Source of the DNA: Desmonostoc vinosum HA7617-LM4
GTDB lineage: Bacteria > Cyanobacteriota > Cyanobacteriia > Cyanobacteriales > Nostocaceae
Assembly (NCBI GenBank): GCA_019359515.1
Contig: JAHHHC010000007.1
Coordinates: 1-64,000 of the forward strand
Length of the DNA stretch: 64,000 bases
Direction: 5' to 3'
In this document: piece by piece, positions 57,765 through 64,000 of the stretch
How the letters are laid out: each line of letters opens with the position of its first letter
How positions within the stretch are numbered: the stretch's first letter is position 1
Translations under genes and position numbers: made by a program
The notes under the pieces: generated by a model
What the model saw: the letters and a program-made list of their open reading frames with translations, nothing else
Database searches by the model: none
Told to the model about the DNA's origin: nothing

Positions 57765-59996
57765 ATGAATGTAAATCCAGCTGAATCAACCTTACAGTTG
57801 AAACAACTCTCACCTCCTCAAATTCTCTTTGGCACAGAAGTAAACCAGACAACAAGTAGTGAGCAGTTTTTACTGAGCATGTACGACTCTGTGCAAGCAT
57901 CTATTTTTGTCGTGGATGTTCTAGACGATGGAGATTTTCGATATGTGGCGCTTAACCCTACTCATGAGAGGTGGTTAGGTATTCGCTCAGAAGATCTGCG
58001 AGGTAAAAAACCAGAGGATATTCTCTCTGCTGTCGATGCTGCTAGAGTGCGTCAACATTACGCTGACTGCGTGTGTTTTGGCAAAACCATCTCCTACGAG
58101 CAATGCTTAGAATTTCAAGGAATTCCTACCTGGTGGAGTACAACTTTAACTCCCTTACGAGATGCTAACTCGAAGATTTATCGCCTGATTGGTACTAGTA
58201 GTAACATAACTCCAGCCAAGCGGGCAGAGGCTGAGCAAGAGCAACTGCTAGAAGCGATCGCCGGATGGATTCACCAAGCTTTAGATTTAGAAACGATTCT
58301 TCATCAAACAGTCAAAGAAACCCGGCAGATTTTGCAGAGCGATCGCGTGTTAATCTATCAATCCCAGCCTGATGCAACTGGGGTGATCATTGCCGAATCT
58401 GTTGTCAATAGCTGTGAATCGCTGCTGGGAAAAAACCTCAAAAATCCTTGCTTAAGTAGCAAACATCAAGAACTTAACGAACGCAATTGTATTCAAGTTG
58501 TTGAGGATATTTATACAGCCGGATTGCATCATTGCCAAATAGATTTACTCGCATCTTTGCAGGTGAGAGCTAATGTTGTCGTGCCGATTTTCTTACAGCA
58601 AGAATTGTGGGGATTGTTGATTGCTCAACATTGCCGTCAACCATATCAATGGCAACAAACAGAAATTAATCTGCTCAAACAATTAGCAATCCAAATTGGC
58701 ATTGCCGTGCAACAGGCAAAACTTCATCAGCAAATCAAGGATTTTCAACTTCAGTTGGAATTCCAAAAACAGAAGCACATCACTCAGTTGCAGCAAGTAC
58801 AAAACTTTGAAGCCTTGGTGCGACGCATGACTGAACAAATCCGCGACAGTTTCGATGAAAATCAACTGTTGCAGACAGTCACTGAGGAATTATCACAGTT
58901 ACTGCACCTTGATCGATGTCAGATTGAACTGTACAGTACTTGTCAAACCTTGGTGAGTGTTGCTTACGAATACACCACCAATTTACCCAAATGTCAAGGT
59001 TTTACACGACAGATAGTAGACTCTTTAGCAGTTTACCAGTCGCTGTTACAAAAACAATCAGTGCAATTTTTGGAAGTTGTACCGGGATGGCAACCAAAGC
59101 TAGTTGTAGTAGCACAGATGGCTTGCCCAATTTTTGATACTCAAGGAATTCTAGGGAATATTTGGTTAACAAGACCGACGCAAGAAGCGTTTGATGAGTT
59201 TGAAATTGGGCTAGTGCAGCAAATAGCAGATGAATGTGCGATCGCCATTCGTCAAGGACAGCTATACGAAAAAACCCAAAGACAGTTGAAAGAACTAGAA
59301 AAACGAGAACGTCTCAAAAACGAATTCTTGAGAACCTTGTCTCAAGAACTGCGTACACCAATCACTAGCATTAGCCTCGCAGCCCAAACCCTAGAGAGTG
59401 TTCTCACACCAAAAGAAGTATTAGATATAGAAATCGTTCCACAACTCTTACAGATTCTGCATAACGAGTGTGGGCGGGAAAGCAAGTTAATTAACGATCT
59501 ACTCGCACTCACATATCTTGAAGCCGAACCCGATCCCCCGACTTTGATCGCCATTGACTTGCAAAGCTGGCTACCTCCGATTGTCGAATCTTTTCGAGAC
59601 CTCACCAACTGCCAGCGACAGCAATTAAACCTGAGTATTGATCCGACACTATTGCCTTTAGAGACAGATATCACCGATTTAGAGCGCATCGTTACAGAAT
59701 TACTCAACGATGCCTGCAAATACACCCCAACGGGCGAAACAATCACAGTGTCTGCTTACCAAACAGCAAATACGGTACAACTGAGGATCAGCAATTCGGG
59801 AGTAGAAATTCCCAGCAATGAGCTATCACGTATTTTCGAGCCTTTTTATCACATTTCCCAAAGCGATCGCTGGAAATACAATAGCAGCGGGCTGGAACTA
59901 GCATTAGTACAGAAAATGGTCAAACATCTGGGTGGCTCAATTCATGTGGAGAGTACAGCATGTCAAACCACCTTTACAGTCCAATTTTCTCTCTAG
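57765..59996 (+). CDS. PAS-GAF-GAF histidine-kinase-like protein with Gln in the H-box
   Basis: 743 aa, soluble. PAS domain about 40-150 (FLLSMYDSVQASIFVVDVLDDGDFRYVALN), GAF about 170-310 (QALDLETILHQTVKETRQILQSDRVLIYQ), a second GAF about 350-505 (DENQLLQTVTEELSQLLHLDRCQIELY ... LVQQIADECAIAIRQGQ), HisKA about 515-585 and HATPase_c about 625-743 (LNDACKYTPTG, SSGLELALVQKMVKHLGG). The GAF domains lack an obvious bilin-binding Cys-His motif. The H-box reads TLSQELRTPIT, with Gln527 (codon CAA at 59343-59345) where the phosphorylated His normally sits. The ATPase N box is kept but the G1 region is weak. It may be a pseudokinase or may signal without autophosphorylation. Confidence 0.88.
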   Translation: MNVNPAESTLQLKQLSPPQILFGTEVNQTTSSEQFLLSMYDSVQASIFVVDVLDDGDFRYVALNPTHERWLGIRSEDLRGKKPEDILSAVDAARVRQHYADCVCFGKTISYEQCLEFQGIPTWWSTTLTPLRDANSKIYRLIGTSSNITPAKRAEAEQEQLLEAIAGWIHQALDLETILHQTVKETRQILQSDRVLIYQSQPDATGVIIAESVVNSCESLLGKNLKNPCLSSKHQELNERNCIQVVEDIYTAGLHHCQIDLLASLQVRANVVVPIFLQQELWGLLIAQHCRQPYQWQQTEINLLKQLAIQIGIAVQQAKLHQQIKDFQLQLEFQKQKHITQLQQVQNFEALVRRMTEQIRDSFDENQLLQTVTEELSQLLHLDRCQIELYSTCQTLVSVAYEYTTNLPKCQGFTRQIVDSLAVYQSLLQKQSVQFLEVVPGWQPKLVVVAQMACPIFDTQGILGNIWLTRPTQEAFDEFEIGLVQQIADECAIAIRQGQLYEKTQRQLKELEKRERLKNEFLRTLSQELRTPITSISLAAQTLESVLTPKEVLDIEIVPQLLQILHNECGRESKLINDLLALTYLEAEPDPPTLIAIDLQSWLPPIVESFRDLTNCQRQQLNLSIDPTLLPLETDITDLERIVTELLNDACKYTPTGETITVSAYQTANTVQLRISNSGVEIPSNELSRIFEPFYHISQSDRWKYNSSGLELALVQKMVKHLGGSIHVESTACQTTFTVQFSL

Positions 59997-60039
59997 ACTG
60001 GTAAATTCGCCAGAAGTTTGCTATATTTGTTTTCTATGT

Positions 60040-60111
<72 letters not shown>

Positions 60112-60337
60112 CCTTTTAACAGTTATCAGTTATCGATAAGCCTAATAACTGTTTGCTAATTTCAGAATTTTATCAAAAGAGAACTCTTGAAGGGCAATAC
60201 TTCGTGAGCTTTAGTACATCATAGGGAATAGGAAAAACTATTCCCTATTCCCTTCTTCATAAATCTGTGTAAATGTGGAGAAACAAATGTCCATCTAGCA
60301 AACTTGGGCATTCAATTTTTTGCCAGAGGATTAGTTT

Positions 60338-60577
60338 ATGTTAGATTTTGACCGTATTACATTTGACCCTCGCATTATGGCGGGACAAGCCTGTATTCGG
60401 GGAATGCGTGTTCCAGTTTCATTGATTTTAAATTTAGTGGCTAACGGAAAAGCAGTAACAGAAATTATTGAGGACTATCCATATTTAGAACCAGAAGATA
60501 TTCAACAATCTTTGTTGTATGCTGCATGGTTAGCACGAGAACAAGTTTTTCCAATAGTTGGTGAGAAAGCAGGATGA
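60338..60577 (+). CDS. DUF433-family protein, probable antitoxin
   Basis: 79 aa. FDRITFDPRIMAGQACIRGMRVPVSLILNLV is the DUF433 signature (recognised by the RGxRV/TP pattern), with a helix-turn-helix-like C-terminal half (AVTEIIEDYPYLEPEDIQQSLLYAA). Such proteins are predicted antitoxins of PIN-like toxin pairs. ATG 60338. Its TGA stop overlaps the ATG of the next gene (ATGA at 60574-60577), the arrangement usual for toxin-antitoxin modules, which strongly suggests co-expression. Confidence 0.87.
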   Translation: MLDFDRITFDPRIMAGQACIRGMRVPVSLILNLVANGKAVTEIIEDYPYLEPEDIQQSLLYAAWLAREQVFPIVGEKAG

Positions 60578-60936
60578 GATTCTTAGCAGATATGGGTATC
60601 TCACCACGCACAGTGAGCTGGTTAAAATCTGCTGGTTATGATGCAATACATTTAGTTGAGGAAGGTTTAGAAAAACTCCCTGATGCCGAGATTTTAGTAA
60701 AAGCTAGGATTGAAGGGCGAATTTTGTTAACAGTAGATTTGGATTTTGGTTATCTTTTGGCAGTGAGTGGAGAAACATTACCTAGCATAATTTTGTTTAG
60801 GCTAGGTAATGAAAGTTATGAAGTCATCAATGCACGCTTGGCTGAAGCGTTAAATCGTTTTGAGATTGATTTAATAGCAGGAGCAATTATTTCAGTAAGT
60901 AATAGTGCTTTTAGGATGAGGCGATCGCCTATCTAA
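60574..60936 (+). CDS. DUF5615 (PIN-like) protein, probable toxin
   Basis: 120 aa. The N-terminus MRFLADMGISPRTVSWLKSAGYDAIHL, the segment AEILVKARIEGRILLTVDLDFGYLL and IILFRLGNES match DUF5615/Mut7-C-like PIN-like nucleases. Acidic residues Asp6, Glu/Asp near 36-40 and Asp54/Asp56 are candidate Mg ligands. It overlaps the DUF433 gene by 4 bp. The role as an RNase toxin is inferred from the family and pairing. The 3' end stops 13 bp before the convergent moaB gene. Confidence 0.87.
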   Translation: MRFLADMGISPRTVSWLKSAGYDAIHLVEEGLEKLPDAEILVKARIEGRILLTVDLDFGYLLAVSGETLPSIILFRLGNESYEVINARLAEALNRFEIDLIAGAIISVSNSAFRMRRSPI

Positions 60937-60949
60937 ATAAAGTTTATAT

Positions 60950-61459
60950 TTATGTATTTTTACGCAACTGACTAACCAAGTGAGCGAGTTCTGGTATAAT
61001 CAGTTTTTCCATCGCTAATCGCACAGCATTAGTAGAACCAGGAAGTGAAAAGATTAATTTATCTTGATAAACACCAGCAACAGCGCGAGAAGCGATCGCC
61101 CGCGAACCAATTTCTTGATAACTTAAAAAGCGAAATAATTCCCCAAATCCTGGTAAAGTTTTCTCTAATAACTTCTCTATTGCATCGTAAGTAGTATCTC
61201 TGGGTGCGATGCCTGTACCACCATTGAAAATCACCGCATCCAAGCTGGAGTTTTTTGCTAGATATTCTATTTGCTCTTGAATCTGCGTCGGTTCATCTTG
61301 AATAATTGTGTAGGTTTTAACAGCATGATTTGCACTTGCGAGTAATTGCTGAATTAACCGACCACTTTTGTCTGTTTCCAAGGTACGTGTATCGCTGACA
61401 GTAACTACCGCACAAGTTACCGTCATCCCAGGCGCGTCTGGATGGGGTTGTTGGTTCAT
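60950..61459 (-). CDS. moaB: Molybdenum cofactor biosynthesis protein MoaB/Mog family
   Basis: 169 aa. The MPT-binding fold is recognised by CAVVTVSDTRTLETDKSG, YTIIQDEPTQIQEQI, AVIFNGGTGIAPRDTTYDAIEKLL, FLSYQEIGSRAIASRAVAG and IFSLPGSTNAVRLAM. The protein acts in adenylylation of molybdopterin or a related step. MoaB and Mog cannot be told apart by eye. ATG 61459. No other moa genes are nearby. Convergent with the DUF433/DUF5615 pair, divergent from the small hypothetical gene (49 bp between starts). Confidence 0.93.
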   Translation of the reverse strand: MNQQPHPDAPGMTVTCAVVTVSDTRTLETDKSGRLIQQLLASANHAVKTYTIIQDEPTQIQEQIEYLAKNSSLDAVIFNGGTGIAPRDTTYDAIEKLLEKTLPGFGELFRFLSYQEIGSRAIASRAVAGVYQDKLIFSLPGSTNAVRLAMEKLIIPELAHLVSQLRKNT

Positions 61460-61508
61460 AAAGCCGTAAAATTTTCTCTGTTGTTTTGAAAACTAGTTTT
61501 TATTTAGT

Positions 61509-61694
61509 ATGGAAGATGCACAAAAATGGTACGTTGTCAAGCGCAACGCCGGAAACTGTGAAATAGTTCCCAGCGAGGAAATTGAGGATGCTCATCCAGA
61601 GATTGTAGAACAGTGGGGGCCTTTTAGCTCACAAGAGGAAGCGATCGCCCGTCGTGTGGGATTAATTAGATCTGGTAAGTGTCAACCAGTGTAA
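61509..61694 (+). CDS. Small hypothetical protein (conserved-looking)
   Basis: 61 aa, MEDAQKWYVVKRNAGNCEIV... to a stop at 61694, 2 bp from the convergent S41 protease stop. Rich in Glu and aromatic residues, with WGPFSSQEEAIARRVGLIRSGKC near the C-terminus resembling short cyanobacterial proteins that have this WGPF...EAIA pattern. No function is known to me. No membrane segment. The compact placement between two genes supports it being real. Confidence 0.72.
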   Translation: MEDAQKWYVVKRNAGNCEIVPSEEIEDAHPEIVEQWGPFSSQEEAIARRVGLIRSGKCQPV

Positions 61695-61696
61695 TT

Positions 61697-63004
61697 TTAA
61701 TATTTCTGATTGCTGAGTGTTGGTTTTTCAGCGCGCACACTGCGTCTAAAAACAATTTGCTTGTTTAACACTTGCAGTGCTTTAGCATACTGGGGATCAG
61801 CGAGTGTCGCAATCTTTTGGCGATCACGAACTAATGCCTCTTGTTGCTCCTTAGTCAATTCCAACTTGACATCTGGGTCTACCCCATGCTTATTAATATC
61901 TTTACCGCTGGGTGTGTGATATTTTGCGATCGTTACCGCCACTCCTGAGCCACCTTCCAAAGGACGTACCGATTGTACTAGTCCCTTCCCAAAGGTTTGA
62001 GTACCCACTAAAACACCACGTTTGTTGTCTTGCAAAGCTCCTGAGAGAATTTCACTGGCACTAGCTGAACCTTTATCTATCAACACAACCAGCGGCTTTG
62101 TGGTCAAAGCTTTGCCATTTGCTACTTCTCGTTCTTGTTCACCTTGACGGTCGATAGTAGAAACAATAGTGCCTGTATTCATCCACATCCGGGCAATTTC
62201 TATACTTGAGTATAATAAGCCGCCTGGATTGCCGCGTAAATCCAGAATATATCCAGCTACTTGTTTCGTCTCTAAATCTTTGATCGCAGCTTGCATTTCT
62301 TTTCCAGCATTGGCACTAAATTGATTGAGGCGAATGTAGCCGATATTACCTGTTGGGCTTTTTTGCTGGGAATAGCGCACTGGATGGATCTCAATTCGTG
62401 CCCTTTTGATATCAAACTGTTTTATTTCGCCATTGCGTTCAATCGTCAGAGCCACATTCGTTCCTGGCTCACCACGAATTAGGGATACTGCTTGATTAGT
62501 ATCCATTCCCTGAGTGCTTTTGCCATCAATTTTTAGGATAGTATCTTTAGCTAAAATTCCAGCCTTAAAAGCGGGTGTATCCTCAATAGGGGCAATTACA
62601 ACCAGTTTTTTTGTTTTTTCATCTTGGCTGATAGTGATACCAATTCCTGTGAGTTCTCCAGAAGTGTCTACTTGCATATTCTTGAACTCTTCAGGATCCA
62701 TAAACCTGGTGTAGGGATCGTCAAGCTTTTTCAGCATTTCCCGGATGGATTTATAAGCTTCTTTTTGATCAGTGTAAGGTTTATTTAAATACTCTTTACG
62801 GACAGCTTGCCAATCGACTTGATTAAATGTGGCGTCCACATATTGGCGGTGGATAAGCTGCCAAACTTCATCTACTAATTCTTTATTGGGATTATCTTTA
62901 AATACAGCCTGACCTCGGGAGTTAATACCAAGGCTAGTAACACCGATTGTAGAGAGCGTCACTGCCGTAGCAGCCAAAACCAGCAAAGTTTTCATATTCA
63001 CCAT
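61697..63004 (-). CDS. S41-family C-terminal processing protease
   Basis: 435 aa. The N-terminal hydrophobic segment (KTLLVLAATAVTLSTIGVTS) is a signal or membrane anchor, with the rest periplasmic or lumenal. An N-terminal helical part and a PDZ domain (about 100-195, VDTSGELTGIGITI ... VIAPIEDTPAFKAGILAKD) precede the peptidase domain, which has the nucleophile Ser in GSASASEILSGAL and the general-base Lys in TFGKGLVQSV. CtpA in this family trims the D1 precursor; this protein looks like CtpB/CtpC and its substrate is not certain. ATG 63004. It lies downstream of ispG across a large heptamer array. Confidence 0.93.
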   Translation of the reverse strand: MVNMKTLLVLAATAVTLSTIGVTSLGINSRGQAVFKDNPNKELVDEVWQLIHRQYVDATFNQVDWQAVRKEYLNKPYTDQKEAYKSIREMLKKLDDPYTRFMDPEEFKNMQVDTSGELTGIGITISQDEKTKKLVVIAPIEDTPAFKAGILAKDTILKIDGKSTQGMDTNQAVSLIRGEPGTNVALTIERNGEIKQFDIKRARIEIHPVRYSQQKSPTGNIGYIRLNQFSANAGKEMQAAIKDLETKQVAGYILDLRGNPGGLLYSSIEIARMWMNTGTIVSTIDRQGEQEREVANGKALTTKPLVVLIDKGSASASEILSGALQDNKRGVLVGTQTFGKGLVQSVRPLEGGSGVAVTIAKYHTPSGKDINKHGVDPDVKLELTKEQQEALVRDRQKIATLADPQYAKALQVLNKQIVFRRSVRAEKPTLSNQKY

Positions 63005-63124
63005 AATGACGCTGCGCCAGAGGAAAAATTTATAGTCAGTATGCCCAATCTAACACAGGGTAATACTGTAAAGGCTGAGCATGTATTCTTATTTCAGCAC
63101 AATAGATGATGATCCGGTGAAGTT

Positions 63125-63353
63125 GGGGACTGGGGACTGGGGACTGGGGATTGGGGACTGGGGACTGGGGACTGGGGATTGGGGACTGGGGATTGGGGAC
63201 TGGGGATTGGGGACTGGGGACTGGGGACTGGGGACTGGGGATTGGGGACTGGGGACTGGGGATTGGGGACTGGGGACTGGGGATTGGGGACTGGGGACTG
63301 GGGATTGGGGACTGGGGATTGGGGATTGGGGACTGGGGACTGGGGACTGGGGA
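63125..63353. repeat. Heptanucleotide tandem repeat, about 32 units
   Basis: About 32 contiguous units of GGGGACT or GGGGATT, the longest array in the window, between ispG and the S41 protease gene. Frames across it in all directions are open because the unit has no stop in several frames. These are artefacts. Confidence 0.96.
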
Positions 63354-63466
63354 CACGGAGAAAATTTCTCCCTCATCCCCTGGTTGGTGAGTTTCGGCTA
63401 CGTAGTAATCGAGCGAAGCCGAGATTCAACTACTGCGGAGTCGAACCACATCTCCCTCGTCTTCTC

Positions 63467-64000
63467 TTAAGGCTCTACCCAACGCCCATCTGCTTTAATG
63501 AGGTTAATTAATTCCTCTACGCCTTTGTCTTCTGTGACTTTTTTAATTTCTTCTCTGCCACGATATAAGGAAATGTAACCAGGAGTTTTACCTACATAGC
63601 CATAGTCAGCGTCGGCCATTTCTCCAGGCCCATTGACAATGCAACCCATGACGGCAATATCTAACCCTGTGAGGTGCTTGGTTGCTTCCCGAACTTTATG
63701 TAATACTTCCTCTAAATTAAATAGAGTGCGTCCGCAGGAAGGGCAGGCTACGTACTCTACCATTGTTTTCCGCAATCCCAAAGCTTGGAGAATGCTGTAA
63801 CAAACTGGAATTTCTTTTTCTGGTGGTTCTGTGAGTGACACTCGAATTGTGTCGCCAATGCCATCAGCGAGTAATGTGGCAATACCTGCTGTTGATTTGA
63901 TGCGTCCATATTCACCATCACCTGCTTCTGTCACGCCTAAGTGCAGAGGATAGTCCATACCCAACTCATCCATGCGCTTAGCTATGAGGCGATAAGCGGC
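63467..64000 (-). CDS. ispG: 4-hydroxy-3-methylbut-2-en-1-yl diphosphate synthase, 5' end outside window
   Basis: The C-terminal 177 codons of a gene that continues beyond 64000. Motifs: [41 protein letters not shown], the first iron-sulfur Cys pair in [15 protein letters not shown], and the second ligand region [20 protein letters not shown]. This is the Fe4S4 enzyme (GcpE) that makes HMBPP in the MEP route, with electrons from ferredoxin in cyanobacteria. It is on the minus strand and ends with GRWVEP. dxs of the same pathway is at 51816, not linked transcriptionally. Confidence 0.97.
   Translation of the reverse strand, partial: AAYRLIAKRMDELGMDYPLHLGVTEAGDGEYGRIKSTAGIATLLADGIGDTIRVSLTEPPEKEIPVCYSILQALGLRKTMVEYVACPSCGRTLFNLEEVLHKVREATKHLTGLDIAVMGCIVNGPGEMADADYGYVGKTPGYISLYRGREEIKKVTEDKGVEELINLIKADGRWVEP

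Noticed and set aside
63081-63470. Long open frames through the heptamer arrays (GDWGLGT- and SPQSPVP-type peptides), also at 19163-19520 and 57111-57376
   Set aside because: The 7-bp unit is stop-free in several frames on both strands, so these frames come from the repeat and there is no start or ribosome-binding context.

Overview
The window is chromosomal DNA of a filamentous, probably heterocyst-forming cyanobacterium (Nostocales-like). The evidence is the photosystem II genes (psbA, psbB-psbT), the MEP isoprenoid genes dxs and ispG, a treZ-treY-treH trehalose cluster, many HIP1 octamers (GCGATCGC), long heptanucleotide short tandem repeats (GGGGACT/GGGGATT), and many small dispersed repeats in the spacers. 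Most genes are housekeeping or regulatory. The accessory material is mainly repeats, one disrupted IS5-family element, toxin-antitoxin-like genes and one large CHAT-NTPase-WD40 protein.

Layout. 1-5.6 kb: 5' part of psbA (high-light type, Glu130), repeat-rich spacer, M20 amidohydrolase, bioD, GH37 trehalase. 5.9-10.8 kb: treY and treZ, so the minus-strand order treZ>treY>treH makes and breaks trehalose. 11-15.5 kb: CNT nucleoside transporter, a Uma2 pseudogene with one in-frame amber codon, and an SLH plus GHL10 hydrolase. 15.7-19.8 kb: rps1, psbT, psbB and a small hypothetical gene. 20-27 kb: two peptide/nickel-type ABC transporter parts, a Ser/Thr kinase, prs and an orphan HicB. 27-33 kb: Uma2, a SpoT/MESH1-like HD hydrolase, dnaN, a two-component pair and an NYN/LabA-like protein. 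33.9-41.2 kb: VOC protein, a serine recombinase lacking the catalytic Ser, the CHAT-nSTAND-14xWD40 protein, a MITE and an IS5-family element broken by a 47-bp repeat insertion. 41-50 kb: secreted trypsin-like protease, KGG stress protein, GDPD phosphodiesterase, VWA protein, ligA, TPR protein. 50-57 kb: rpiA, SLH protein, dxs, amino-acid binding lipoprotein, GHL10 paralogue, membrane protein. 57-64 kb: PAS/GAF histidine kinase with Gln in the H-box, tRNA-Lys(CUU), a DUF433/DUF5615 pair, moaB, S41 protease, and the 3' part of ispG.

The most unusual signal is in the non-coding DNA. A 203-bp element with perfect or near-perfect inverted termini and four internal hairpins occurs four times (866, 5724, 13061, 49541). 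Stem changes between copies are compensated, so the folded form appears to be conserved. Three of the four copies sit at the same position inside another dispersed repeat. Separately, repeat arrays begin at, or supply, the stop codons of at least seven genes. The other candidate for a little-described system is the CHAT-nSTAND-WD40 protein, whose WD40 repeats are nearly identical at DNA level.
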